Source: Streptomyces toyocaensis
GTDB taxonomy: Bacteria; Actinomycetota; Actinomycetes; Streptomycetales; Streptomycetaceae
Length of the DNA stretch: 64,000 nucleotides
NCBI RefSeq assembly: GCF_000725125.1
Contig: NZ_JFCB01000016.1
Coordinates: 1-64,000 of the forward strand
Reading direction: 5' to 3'
Below, in pieces: positions 43,645-52,600 of this stretch. The position numbers and the translations under genes are program-made. The notes beneath the pieces were generated by a model. The model was given only the letters and a program-made list of their open reading frames with translations. It did not search any database and was not told the origin of the DNA. Each line of letters begins with the position of its first letter. Positions within the stretch are counted from its first letter, which is position 1.

Positions 43645-44070
43645 GTGAACCGAGTGATCCTCCCTTTCTTCGTCTACGGCACCCTCCGCCCCGGCGAGCG
43701 CAATCACGACCTCTTCCTGCGCGGCCGCAGCCTGCGCGAGGAACCCGGCCGGCTCGGGGACGTGACGCTGTACGAGGGACCCGGATACCCGTACGCCGTC
43801 GAGGAGCCGGGCGGTGTGGTGAGCGGGGAGCTGGTGACCGCGCTGCCGGAGGCGTACGCGGGGCTGCTCGCCGACCTGGACCGGCTGGAGGAGTACGTAC
43901 CGGGCGGCCCGCGCAATCTGTACGAGCGGGTGGCGAGGGAGGTCCTGCGGGACGCGGACGGCACGTCGGTGCGCGCGTGGGTGTACGTCGCCGCACCGGC
44001 CGTCGCCGCGCGGCTGCGGGCACGGGGGAAGCCGGTCGCGGGCGGCGAGTGGCGCGGGGTGCGGTCCTGA
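43645..44070 (+). CDS. Gamma-glutamylcyclotransferase-family protein
   Basis: A 141-residue GGCT/AIG2-like protein. FFVYGTLRPGERNHDLF is the family's N-terminal motif; GPGYPYAVEEP and LADLDRLEEYVPGG contain the conserved acidic residue; NLYERVAREV...RAWVYV closes the fold. Members open or cyclise gamma-glutamyl compounds; the substrate here is not known. The GTG at 43645 is just before the first conserved strand. A GTG at 43576 would add 23 residues without homology. It is divergent from the M4 protease gene. Confidence 0.8.
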   Translation: MNRVILPFFVYGTLRPGERNHDLFLRGRSLREEPGRLGDVTLYEGPGYPYAVEEPGGVVSGELVTALPEAYAGLLADLDRLEEYVPGGPRNLYERVAREVLRDADGTSVRAWVYVAAPAVAARLRARGKPVAGGEWRGVRS

Positions 44071-44406
44071 CGCCCCCTCGGCTCGCGGGGTCACGCTCCC
44101 ACGGGTGCGGCGTCACGGCGGCGTGCCCCTCGCGGACGCGCCGGTCACCCGTTCACCCCCGCGCCGCGCACCCATCGGGCGCGTTGTCGCGTTCCGTTCG
44201 GAACGGCGCCGGTGACCTGCTGAAACGCGGCGCCGGGCGGCGACCGTACGAGTGCGTCCGACACCCGTTCGGCCCGCCTCCTGACGCCTCCTCAGGGAGC
44301 GGTGACGGCCCGGTGGCACTTACCTCAAAGGAGCGGGACGCGTCCGACGGCGGCACATGGGGGTGCCGCGGGCCGGGTCCCTTTCCGTGAGCTCGAGGGA
44401 GCATCG
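44071..44406. other. Intergenic region with a palindrome
   Basis: No gene is seen in these 336 bases. They contain the inverted repeat at 44191-44204 and the leader of the surface-protein gene, ending in GAGGGAG before the ATG at 44407. Confidence 0.5.
44191..44204. promoter_or_regulatory. Inverted repeat GTTCCGTTCGGAAC
   Basis: Perfect 14-base palindrome (6-base arms with TT at the centre), flanked by C and G that extend it one pair. It lies about 200 bases upstream of the surface-protein gene. Operator-like; no regulator is known for it. Confidence 0.35.
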
Positions 44407-44973
44407 ATGCGACGTACCGCCCGGCTGCTGACCGGCCTGCCCGGCATGACCGGTCTGACCGGCGCCGCCCTCGCCGTGGCCACCGCGGGGCTGCTGGCCG
44501 CGCCGCCCGCGTACGCCGGGGAGTCGCACGGCACCTCGGCCGGGAACCTGGAGGTGTACCCGTCGTCGGCCGCGCCGGGCGCGCAGGTGACGGTGAACAC
44601 CGCGGCGTGCGGCGACGAGGGCACGGCCGCGGGCGACGCCTCCGCCGTGGGCGCCGGCCGGTTCACGCTGACGCCCAGCACGCACGAGCGGGACGCGATC
44701 GGGCAGTTCCAGGTGCCGCCGAGCGCGCAGCCGGGGACGTACGAGATCGTCGCGGCGTGCGCCGGGAGCGGCCGGCGGGTGGCCGGCGACCTGGTGGTCA
44801 CGCTGACACCGGAGTCGCAGCAGGTGCATCCGCGAGGAAGTGTGAAGACGGGGGTCGGTGGCGCGCTGGGCCCCGACCCCGTGCAGACCGCGGCCGGTGT
44901 GACGGCTCTCGCCGTCGCCGCCGCGGGCGGTACCTGGCTCCTGCATCGCCGGGCGAGAGGCGACGGGATCTGA
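44407..44973 (+). CDS. Secreted, C-terminally anchored surface protein
   Basis: A 188-residue protein with a signal peptide (about 1-37, ending APPAYAG), an extracellular part of strand-rich, Ig-like character (LEVYPSSAAPGAQVTVNTAACG), and a C-terminal membrane helix (about 160-178) followed by HRRARGD. Two Cys residues could form a disulfide. No LPxTG or LAxTG motif precedes the helix, although the next gene is a sortase. It is probably held by the helix or recognised by a non-standard motif. Confidence 0.75.
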   Translation: MRRTARLLTGLPGMTGLTGAALAVATAGLLAAPPAYAGESHGTSAGNLEVYPSSAAPGAQVTVNTAACGDEGTAAGDASAVGAGRFTLTPSTHERDAIGQFQVPPSAQPGTYEIVAACAGSGRRVAGDLVVTLTPESQQVHPRGSVKTGVGGALGPDPVQTAAGVTALAVAAAGGTWLLHRRARGDGI

Positions 44974-45090
44974 CGGGCACCCTCCGCTGCCCGTCCCCGC
45001 CGGTACCGCATGTCCCCTCCCCCTCCGGGTCCGACGCCCCTCGCGGCCCGGAGGGGGCACGGGGGACCGACCCGAGATGAGGTCCAGTCC

Positions 45091-45741
45091 GTGACGCGCC
45101 GCAGATTCCGCAGGACCAGGGGTCCGAGCAACGCAGCGATAACCGCCGTGACCGTGCTCGCCCTGTGCTCCGGGATGCTGCTGCTGCGCGACGGGCGCGG
45201 CGAGACCCCGCCGCAGCCGTCGGCCGCCCAGGCGCGCACCGGGGCCGACGACCGCAGCGCCCTCCGTTCCGCGGCGCCCGCGCTGCCGCCCTCCCCGCCG
45301 GACCGCGTCCGCATCCCCGCGATCGACGTGGACGCGCCGCTGACCGGCCTCGGCCTGACGCGGACCGGCAGCCTCGAGGTCCCGCCCGCCGACCGGAAGA
45401 ACCTCGCCGGCTGGTACGAGGCCGGCACCACCCCCGGCGAGCGGGGCACCGCGATCGTCGCGGGCCACGTCGACAACGCCGACGGCCCCGCCGTCTTCTA
45501 CTCCCTCGGCGCCCTGCGCAAGGGCAGCACCATCGAGGTGGACCGGCGCGACGGCCGGGTCGCCGTGTTCACGGTGGACGCGGTCGAGGTGTACGACGCG
45601 GAGGACTTCCCCGACACGAAGGTGTACGGCGCGGCACCCCGCCCCGAGCTCCGCGTCATCACCTGCGGCGGCGGCTACTCGCGCACCACCGGCTACCGCG
45701 GCAACGTCGTCGTCTACGCCCACCTGACGGACACGCGCTGA
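45091..45741 (+). CDS. Class F sortase
   Basis: A 216-residue sortase with one N-terminal membrane helix (about 15-35), a Pro-rich linker and the catalytic barrel from VRIPAIDVDAPLTGLGL. The active-site residues are visible: His in VAGHVDN, Cys in ITCGGGY and Arg in YRGNVVVYAH. Class F sortases join or trim surface proteins in actinobacteria, often with one adjacent substrate, here the protein at 44407. The GTG at 45091 has GAGG eight bases upstream; an earlier ATG at 45010 would add 27 residues before the helix. Confidence 0.88.
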   Translation: MTRRRFRRTRGPSNAAITAVTVLALCSGMLLLRDGRGETPPQPSAAQARTGADDRSALRSAAPALPPSPPDRVRIPAIDVDAPLTGLGLTRTGSLEVPPADRKNLAGWYEAGTTPGERGTAIVAGHVDNADGPAVFYSLGALRKGSTIEVDRRDGRVAVFTVDAVEVYDAEDFPDTKVYGAAPRPELRVITCGGGYSRTTGYRGNVVVYAHLTDTR

Positions 45742-45778
45742 GCGATGTCGGGCCACCCGGGGACGCCCTGTGCCCCCG

Positions 45779-47323
45779 CTACGGGCGGACCGCGAGCGCG
45801 GGGGCGTAGGTGTCGCCGTCGGCGTTGACGATCACCCAGCCGTCGCCCGCCCGGACCAGCTGCGGGCCGTCGTCGATCTTGAAGGCGATGTCGCGCACCG
45901 TCGTGCCGTCCTCCTCGCCCACCCGGGTCCCCTCGCCGGTGGTGAGCGTCCACAGGCGCTGGGACTCACCGAGCACGGCCACCCGGCCGGGGCCGGCCGG
46001 GGCGAGCGCGACGACCGGGGTGCCCAGGTCCGCGTGCCAGCGGCGGCGGCCGTCGTCGAGCGAGTAGGCCGCGACCCGCTCGGCGTCGTCCGACCCCGGT
46101 CTCGCGGCGGCCACGATCAGGTTCCCGTCGGCGACCTGCGCGCGGAACACCGGCCGGGCGGTGAACACGGGGTGGAGCCCGGTGAGGGCCAGGTCCTCCT
46201 CGTCGGCGGTGAGGGGGATCGTCACCGGCCTCCGCTCCGGGTCGTCCGGCTCGGCGTAGGCCAGCACGGCGGCGAGGCCACGCTCGTCCTTCTCCTGCAC
46301 CAGCAGGGTGAACGGCTCGGCGGAGAGCACCGCGGCCGCGTTCACCCAGCTCTCCACCGGGAGTTCGCGCCGGCTCGGCTCCTTGCCCGTGGCGTCGTCG
46401 AGGGTGAGGAGCCATGCCGAGTGGAAGTCGGTGTAGCGGCCGCACGTGACGACGACCCGGGTGGTGCCGCCGGCCGAGGAGGCCGTCACCGGCTCGCACT
46501 CGGCGTCGTCCCCGCCCTCGGCCCGGGCCGCGGTGGGCTTCGCGGTCCAGCGCACCGCGCCGTCGGTGAGCCCGTATCCGTGGACCGAGCGTTCGCCCAG
46601 CGCCACGGCCACTCCCCCGTCGGCGCTGAGCACCCCTCCACCGCCGTACAGCAGTGTCCTGCCGGCGAAGTCCCGCTCCCACACCGTGCGTCCGCTGCTC
46701 ACCTCGACGCCCCACACGGTGTCGCACGGCTCCTCGTCCCGTGCGAAGGCGACCAGGCCGATGCCGTCGACGGGCCGCTCGCTCATCGCGCACACCGACT
46801 CGCGCGCGGGCGCCCGCAGCACCCAGCCGCGGTCCCCGGTGGCGGAGTCGTAGGCGATCAGCGCGTCGGTCCGGGCCCGTACCACCGTCCCGGCGCCGTC
46901 GCCCAGCGCCCAGACGCCGACGCCGCGCACGCTCGCGGGCCGGTCCGGGCTCGCCTGCCAGGCCGGGTCGAGCACCGGCCCGCGCAGCCAGAGGTGGGCC
47001 TGCCAGCCGGGCCACAGGGCGATCAGCACGCCCGCCGCGGCGAGTGCGCCGGGCAGGGCCTTCCCGGGCCGGATCCGCCTGAACGCGGCGAGGGCGACGG
47101 TGAGCCCGGTGAACCCCGCGAAGGTGAACACGAACGCCAGGATGAGGGTCGGCGTGGTGCCCTCCGGGCAGGGCCGGTACCTTCCGCCGCAGCTGTTGCC
47201 GGGAATGGACGACCACCCCAGCGCGTGGAACTCCACCGCGAGCCCGATCAGCGCGCCCGCTCCGACCACCAGCGCGGCCGTCCCCAGCGTCCGCGTCCTG
47301 GACGGTCTGCCGTCCTCCACCAT
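45779..47323 (-). CDS. Membrane-anchored PQQ-like beta-propeller protein
   Basis: A 514-residue protein with three N-terminal membrane helices (about 16-35, 58-80 and 90-108) followed by a beta-propeller of PQQ/BamB-like blades, each with a YDSATGDRGW, SSGRTVWERD or LDDGRRRWHADL type hallmark. Such proteins bind ligands or scaffold complexes; there is no evident PQQ-dehydrogenase active site. ATG at 47323 follows GGGGGAGACG. It converges on the sortase gene with 37 bases between. Confidence 0.75.
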   Translation of the reverse strand: MVEDGRPSRTRTLGTAALVVGAGALIGLAVEFHALGWSSIPGNSCGGRYRPCPEGTTPTLILAFVFTFAGFTGLTVALAAFRRIRPGKALPGALAAAGVLIALWPGWQAHLWLRGPVLDPAWQASPDRPASVRGVGVWALGDGAGTVVRARTDALIAYDSATGDRGWVLRAPARESVCAMSERPVDGIGLVAFARDEEPCDTVWGVEVSSGRTVWERDFAGRTLLYGGGGVLSADGGVAVALGERSVHGYGLTDGAVRWTAKPTAARAEGGDDAECEPVTASSAGGTTRVVVTCGRYTDFHSAWLLTLDDATGKEPSRRELPVESWVNAAAVLSAEPFTLLVQEKDERGLAAVLAYAEPDDPERRPVTIPLTADEEDLALTGLHPVFTARPVFRAQVADGNLIVAAARPGSDDAERVAAYSLDDGRRRWHADLGTPVVALAPAGPGRVAVLGESQRLWTLTTGEGTRVGEEDGTTVRDIAFKIDDGPQLVRAGDGWVIVNADGDTYAPALAVRP

Positions 47324-47449
47324 CGTCTCCCCCACCCCTGTGCTGTTGTGTGCGGTGCTCCCCGCACCGGCCGCCCGCCCCACGGAGCGGCGCTGGAGCC
47401 TAACCCGCGCGAGTGGATCACGTCAGCCGGGTTGACCACCGGGTCCGGT

Positions 47450-48232
47450 TCAGGCCGCCCACTGCTCGTACGCCAGGTTCGCCACCAGGGCGAAGACGAC
47501 CGTCAGCAGGACGACGCGGACGAAGCCGCTGCCCTTCTTCAGGGCCGTGCGGGCGCCGAGCATGCCGCCCGCCAGGTTGAACACCGCCATCAGCGCCGCC
47601 AGTTGCCACAGCACCGCGCCCTGCCAGGCGAACGTCGCCAGTGCGCCGGCGTTGGTGCAGCAGTTGACGATCTTGGCGGTGGCGGAGGCGGTGACCAGGT
47701 CGAGGTGGAGCAGGGCGGTGAGCGCCAGCACGAGGAACGTGCCCGTGCCGGGGCCGACGAGACCGTCGTAGAAGCCGATGCCCAGGCCGCCCAGGCCGAT
47801 CGCGGCGAGGATCTGCCGGCGGGTGGCCGGGCCGGTGGCGGGGGCCGCGCCGAAGGCGGGGCGCAGGATCACGAAGGCGCCGACGGCGAGCAGCACCACC
47901 ATGATCACCGGTTTGAGGACCTCGGTGCTCATCCCGGCCGCGAAGAACGCCCCGGCCGACGAACCGGCGAGGGCGGCCAGGCCGATACGCACGGCCGTCC
48001 GCACGTCGACCGGCGCCCTGCGGGCGTAGGTGACCGCCGCACCCGTGGTGCCGACGATCGCGACCGCCTTGTTGGTGCCCAGGGCGTGCGCGGCCGGGGT
48101 TCCGGAGGGGAGCCCCAGCAGCAGGGCGGGCAGGAGCAGCAGCCCGCCGCCGCCGACCACGGCGTCGATCCAGCCTGCGGCGAGGGCGGCCAGACAGAGC
48201 AGGACGACCGTGGTGAGCGAGATGTCGGGCAT
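47450..48232 (-). CDS. TSUP (TauE/SafE) family anion exporter
   Basis: A 260-residue membrane protein with seven or eight helices and the TSUP hallmarks: GWIDAVVGGGGLLLLP near residue 20, GTNKAVAIVGTTGA near residue 52, and a matching second half GFYDGLVGPGTGTFLVLAL. TSUP proteins export sulfite, sulfoacetate or similar anions. It lies divergent from the nitrite reductase operon, whose sirohaem enzyme can also use sulfite, but no direct link is shown. A 15-base inverted repeat lies 25 bases upstream of the start. Confidence 0.85.
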   Translation of the reverse strand: MPDISLTTVVLLCLAALAAGWIDAVVGGGGLLLLPALLLGLPSGTPAAHALGTNKAVAIVGTTGAAVTYARRAPVDVRTAVRIGLAALAGSSAGAFFAAGMSTEVLKPVIMVVLLAVGAFVILRPAFGAAPATGPATRRQILAAIGLGGLGIGFYDGLVGPGTGTFLVLALTALLHLDLVTASATAKIVNCCTNAGALATFAWQGAVLWQLAALMAVFNLAGGMLGARTALKKGSGFVRVVLLTVVFALVANLAYEQWAA

Positions 48233-48256
48233 GGCCGCGAGCCTAGGGACGGGATA

Positions 48257-48271
48257 GATGGTACGTCCATC
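48257..48271. promoter_or_regulatory. Inverted repeat GATGG-N5-CCATC upstream of TSUP gene
   Basis: GATGG at 48257-48261 and CCATC at 48267-48271 flank TACGT. It is 25 bases from the TSUP start and may be an operator. Confidence 0.35.
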
Positions 48272-48377
48272 AAGATGAGCGTTTATTGAGGTTGGCCCGC
48301 CGTCGGCCTCCTCACACCGTGCGCCCCGGCCGGGCCGGGAAGCCTCACACCCGTCCCCCGCTCCCGTTGAGGGCAGC

Positions 48378-48415
48378 GTTCCGCGCGGGAAACAGAGGTG
48401 ATGCCGCCGGGTAAC
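48378..48415. promoter_or_regulatory. GlnR-like box upstream of the nitrite reductase operon
   Basis: GTTCC, GAAAC, GATGC and GTAAC begin 11 bases apart (48378, 48389, 48400, 48411), the GlnR half-site spacing. The first ATG of the operon follows 24 bases later, the same distance as at nasA. Confidence 0.6.
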
Positions 48416-48438
48416 ACCCGCACCGCACGCTCGGGGAC

Positions 48439-49656
48439 ATGACCTCGAACGAGCGTGTGGTGGTGATCGGCTCCGGCCTCGCGGGCGTACGCCTCGCCCG
48501 GCGGCTCGGCGAGCTGGGCACGCCCGTGACGCTGATCGGCGAGGAGCAGCACCGCCCGTACAACAGGGTGCTGCTCGCCGAGGTGCTGGCCGGGCGTTAC
48601 CGCCCCGAGGTGATCGCCCTGCCGGCGCCCGCGGGCCTGGTCCGGGCCCGGGTCACCGGGATCGACCGCGCCGCGCGGACCGTCGCCTGCGCCGACGGCT
48701 CGGTGACCGGTTACGGCCGGCTGGTCCTGGCCACCGGCTCGAACCCCGTGCTGCCGCCGCTGCGGGGCCTGTTCACCGCGGACCACGAGCTGCCCGGGGG
48801 CGTGCACGCGTTCCGCACCCTGGACGACTGCCTGGGCCTGGCCGAGGCGCTGCGGCCGGGAGCGCGGGCGGTGGTGATCGGCGGCGGGCTGCTCGGCGTC
48901 TCCGCGGCCCGCGCCCTCGCCGTGCGCGGCGCGCAGGTCGTCCTCGCCCAGCAGGCCGGGCGGCTCATGGAACGCCGGCTCGACCCGGCCGCCTCCGCGC
49001 TCATCGAGCGGTACCTGACCGGCCTCGGCGTGGAGGTGCACACCGAGTGCCGGGTGCGGGACGTGCGCTGCGTCGCCGGCGCCGTCCGCTCGGTGGAACT
49101 GGCCGACGGGTACGCCCTCGACGCCGACCTCGTGGTCCTGGCCTGCGGGGTCCGGCCGAGGACCGGGCTCGCCCGCGCCGCCGGGCTGGAGGTCGGCCGG
49201 GGCATCGTCGTCGACGACGAGCTGCGCACCTCCGACCCGTACGTCCACGCCGTCGGCGACTGCGTCCAGCACGCCGGCACGGTGTACGGGCTCGCCGCCC
49301 CGGCCCTCGACCAGGCCGACGCGCTCGCCGCGCTGCTCGCCGGGGACCCCTCCGCCCGCTACACCGGCACCCGCTCCCTGACCCGGCTCACCCTCACCGG
49401 TCCCGACAGCCCCTTCGACCTGGCCGCGTTCGGCGAGACCGAGGCGTTGCCGGGCGACGACGTCGTCCAGCTCACCGACGCCACCCGCGGTACCTACCGC
49501 AAGGTCGTCGTCCGCGACGACCGCCTGGTCGGCGGGGTCCTGGTCGGCGAACTCGGCACCGTCGGCGCCCTCGCGCGCGCCTGGGAGGGAGCAGAGCCGC
49601 TCCCGTCCGGCGGCGGGCCCCTGCTCCACCTGCTCACCAACGACGGAGGCTCCTGA
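48439..49656 (+). CDS. FAD-dependent oxidoreductase of the nitrite reductase operon
   Basis: A 405-residue flavoprotein with VVVIGSGLAGVRLARRLGE (FAD site), YNRVLLAEVLAG, VLATGS, VVIGGGLLGVSAARALA (NAD site) and HAVGDCVQHA. It resembles the N-terminal half of NirB but lacks [2Fe-2S] and sirohaem domains, so it may feed electrons to NirB or act as a separate reductase. It is the first gene after the GlnR-like box and its stop overlaps the nirB start by one base (TGATG). Confidence 0.85.
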   Translation: MTSNERVVVIGSGLAGVRLARRLGELGTPVTLIGEEQHRPYNRVLLAEVLAGRYRPEVIALPAPAGLVRARVTGIDRAARTVACADGSVTGYGRLVLATGSNPVLPPLRGLFTADHELPGGVHAFRTLDDCLGLAEALRPGARAVVIGGGLLGVSAARALAVRGAQVVLAQQAGRLMERRLDPAASALIERYLTGLGVEVHTECRVRDVRCVAGAVRSVELADGYALDADLVVLACGVRPRTGLARAAGLEVGRGIVVDDELRTSDPYVHAVGDCVQHAGTVYGLAAPALDQADALAALLAGDPSARYTGTRSLTRLTLTGPDSPFDLAAFGETEALPGDDVVQLTDATRGTYRKVVVRDDRLVGGVLVGELGTVGALARAWEGAEPLPSGGGPLLHLLTNDGGS

Positions 49657-52253
49657 TGTCCACGGACACACCGACCATCGTGCTCGTCGGCCACGGCATG
49701 GTCGGCCAGCGTTTCCTCGAGGCGCTCGCCGAGCGCGGCCTGACCGCCACGCACCGCGTGGTCGTGCTGTGCGAGGAGCCGCGTCCGGCGTACGACCGCG
49801 TCCAGCTCACCTCGTACTTCTCGGGGAAGACCCCCGAGGACCTGTCCCTGACGGACCCGGCGTTCCTCACGGCGCACGGCATCGAGCTGCACGTCGGCGA
49901 CCCGGCGGAGACCGTCGACCGCGCGGCGCGCACCGTGACCGCCCGCTCGGGGCTGGTCGTCGGCTACGACGTCCTAGTCCTGGCCACCGGCTCCTACCCG
50001 TTCGTGCCGCCGGTGCCGAACAGGGACGCCGAGGGCTGCTTCGTCTACCGCACCGTCGAGGACTTGTTCGCCATCGAGGAGTACGCGCGCAGGTCGACGA
50101 CCGGTGCGGTGGTCGGCGGCGGTCTGCTGGGCCTGGAGGCGGCGGGCGCGCTCAAGGGCCTCGGCCTGAACACCCACATCGTGGAGTTCGCCCCGCGCCT
50201 GATGCCGGTGCAGGTCGACGAGGGCGGGGGCGCGGCGCTGCTGCGCACCGTCGAGGGCATGGGCCTGAGCGTCCACACGGGCGTCGGCACGCAGGAGATC
50301 GTGACCGGCGACGCGGGCGCCGTCACGGGCATGAGACTGTCCGACGGCAGCGAACTCGCCACCGACCTGGTGGTGTTCTCCGCCGGTGTCCGTCCCCGCG
50401 ACCAGCTGGCCCGCGCCTGCGGCCTCGCGGTCGGCGAGCGCGGCGGCATCACGGTCGACGAGCAGTGCCGCACGGTCACCGACCCGCACGTGTTCGCCAT
50501 CGGCGAGTGCGCCCTGGCCGCCGACGGCCGGGTGTACGGCCTGGTGGCCCCCGGGTACGAGCAGGCGGCGACCGTCGCCGCGACGATCGCCGAGGAGGAG
50601 TCGGCCTTCACCGGCGCCGACCTGTCCACCAAGCTGAAGCTGCTCGGCGTGGACGTGGCGTCCTTCGGCGACGCGCACGGCACCGCCGGGGACTGCCTGG
50701 ACGTCGTCTACTCCGACTCCCGCGCCGGCCTGTACAAGAAGCTGGTCATCGGCCGTGACGGGACGCTGCTCGGCGGCGTCCTGGTCGGCGACGCGGAGGC
50801 GTACGGCACGCTGCGCGCGTTCACCGGCTCGGTGCCGCCCGTCGCCCCGGAGGCGCTGGTGCTGCCGGCCGGCGCCGGGGCCCCGGCCCGGCTCGGCCCG
50901 TCCGCGCTGCCCGACGAGGCGGTGATCTGCTCCTGCCACAACGTCACCAAGGGGGCCATCCGCGGCGCGGTCACCGAACACCGGTGCACCACCGTGCCCG
51001 AGGTGAAGAAGTGCACCAAGGCAGGTACCGGCTGCGGAAGTTGCGTGAAAGTGCTGGGCCAGCTGGTCGACGCCGAGCTGGAGGCGAGCGGCGTCGAGGT
51101 CGACAAGGGGCTGTGCGCCTGCTTCGCGCAGACCCGCGAGGAGCTGTACGAGATCGTCCTCGCCCTGCGCGTCACCTCCTACCGGGAGCTGCTCGACCGG
51201 CACGGCCGCGAGACCGCCCGGGGCGGCGACGGCTGCGAGGTCTGCAAGCCGGCGGTCGGCTCGATCATCGCCTCCCTCGCCCCGGCGATCGGCGCCGGTA
51301 CGCACGTCCTCGACGGCGAACAGGCCGCCCTGCAGGACACCAACGACCACTTCCTGGCGAACCTGCAGAAGAACGGCTCGTACTCGGTCGTGCCGCGCAT
51401 CCCCGGCGGGGAGATCGCACCGGAGAAGCTGATCGTCATCGGTGAGATCGCCCGCGACTTCGGCCTCTACACGAAGATCACCGGCGGCCAGCGCATCGAC
51501 ATGTTCGGCGCGCGGGTCGAGCAGCTGCCGCTGATCTGGGCCCGCCTGGTCGACGCCGGTTTCGAGTCCGGCCACGCCTACGGCAAGTCGCTGCGCACGG
51601 TGAAGTCCTGCGTCGGACGGACCTGGTGCCGGTACGGCGTCCAGGACTCCGTACGCATGGCGATCGACCTGGAGCTGCGCTACCGGGGGCTGCGCTCCCC
51701 GCACAAGCTCAAGTCGGCGGTCTCCGGATGCCAGCGCGAGTGCGCGGAGGCCCAGTCGAAGGACTTCGGCGTCATCGCCACCGCGGGCGGCTGGAACCTC
51801 TACGTCGGCGGCAACGGCGGCGCCACCCCGCGCCACGCCGACCTGCTCGCCCAGGACCTCTCGGACGCCGAACTCGTCCGTCTCGTCGACCGGTTCCTGA
51901 TGTTCTACATCCGCACCGCCGACCGTCTGGAGCGCACCAGCGTCTGGCTGGACCGGATCCCCGGCGGCCTGGACCACGTACGGGACGTGGTCGTCCACGA
52001 CTCGCTCGGCATCTGCGACGAACTGGAGGCCCTGATGGCCGCCCACGTCTCCCACTACCGGGACGAGTGGGCCGAGACCATCAACGACCCGGAGAAGCTC
52101 GCCCGCTTCGTGTCCTTCGTGAACGCGCCCGACACCCCCGACCCGGTGGTCGCCTTCGTCCCCGAGCGCGACCAGATCAAGCCCGACCTGCCGCTGCTGA
52201 CCGTCGGCCTGCGCCCCGCCGACGACATCCTGGAAGGAACCGCGACGCGATGA
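49656..52253 (+). CDS. nirB: Nitrite reductase [NAD(P)H] large subunit
   Basis: An 865-residue cytoplasmic enzyme that reduces nitrite to ammonium with NAD(P)H. Order of domains: FAD/NAD Rossmann modules (1-390; VLVGHGMVGQRF, VVGGGLLGLEAAGAL, FAIGECALA), two BFD-like [2Fe-2S] modules (ICSCHNVT with TGCGSCVK near residue 430, and LCACFAQT with GCEVCKP), then the ferredoxin-like and sirohaem/[4Fe-4S] domain with cysteines in SCVGRTWC and SGCQREC (about 650-695). The ATG overlaps the previous stop. The nirD start overlaps its stop by four bases. Confidence 0.96.
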   Translation: MSTDTPTIVLVGHGMVGQRFLEALAERGLTATHRVVVLCEEPRPAYDRVQLTSYFSGKTPEDLSLTDPAFLTAHGIELHVGDPAETVDRAARTVTARSGLVVGYDVLVLATGSYPFVPPVPNRDAEGCFVYRTVEDLFAIEEYARRSTTGAVVGGGLLGLEAAGALKGLGLNTHIVEFAPRLMPVQVDEGGGAALLRTVEGMGLSVHTGVGTQEIVTGDAGAVTGMRLSDGSELATDLVVFSAGVRPRDQLARACGLAVGERGGITVDEQCRTVTDPHVFAIGECALAADGRVYGLVAPGYEQAATVAATIAEEESAFTGADLSTKLKLLGVDVASFGDAHGTAGDCLDVVYSDSRAGLYKKLVIGRDGTLLGGVLVGDAEAYGTLRAFTGSVPPVAPEALVLPAGAGAPARLGPSALPDEAVICSCHNVTKGAIRGAVTEHRCTTVPEVKKCTKAGTGCGSCVKVLGQLVDAELEASGVEVDKGLCACFAQTREELYEIVLALRVTSYRELLDRHGRETARGGDGCEVCKPAVGSIIASLAPAIGAGTHVLDGEQAALQDTNDHFLANLQKNGSYSVVPRIPGGEIAPEKLIVIGEIARDFGLYTKITGGQRIDMFGARVEQLPLIWARLVDAGFESGHAYGKSLRTVKSCVGRTWCRYGVQDSVRMAIDLELRYRGLRSPHKLKSAVSGCQRECAEAQSKDFGVIATAGGWNLYVGGNGGATPRHADLLAQDLSDAELVRLVDRFLMFYIRTADRLERTSVWLDRIPGGLDHVRDVVVHDSLGICDELEALMAAHVSHYRDEWAETINDPEKLARFVSFVNAPDTPDPVVAFVPERDQIKPDLPLLTVGLRPADDILEGTATR

Positions 52254-52600
52254 CCCTGACCCTCGAGACCACCGGCCTGAAGGTCCGGCTCCGCCTCACG
52301 GACGACTGGTTCACGGTCTGCGACCTGAGCGCGCTGCTCCCGGGCCGCGGGGTGGCCGCCCTCCTCCCCGACGGCCGCCAGGCCGCCGTCTTCGCCGACC
52401 GCGCCGGCCGCCTCTACGCCATCGACAACCGCGACCCCTTCACCGGCGCCGCGGTCCTCTCCCGCGGCCTGACCGGCACCCACCGGGGCCGCCCCTTCGT
52501 CGCCTCCCCGCTCCTGAAGCAGCGCTTCGACCTGGAATCGGGACAGTGCCTGGACGACGAGACGGTCCGGGTGACGGCGTACGAGGTGAAGGCGGCCTGA
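52250..52600 (+). CDS. nirD: Nitrite reductase small subunit
   Basis: A 116-residue Rieske-like fold without cysteine pairs, as is usual for NirD. WFTVCDLSALLPGRGVAALLPDGRQAAVF and YAIDNRDPFTGAAVLSRG carry the family pattern, and FVASPLLKQRFDLESGQCLDD closes it. It pairs with NirB. The ATG overlaps the nirB stop (ATGA), giving translational coupling. C-terminus extends to residue 116 without an added domain. Confidence 0.93.
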   Translation: MTLTLETTGLKVRLRLTDDWFTVCDLSALLPGRGVAALLPDGRQAAVFADRAGRLYAIDNRDPFTGAAVLSRGLTGTHRGRPFVASPLLKQRFDLESGQCLDDETVRVTAYEVKAA

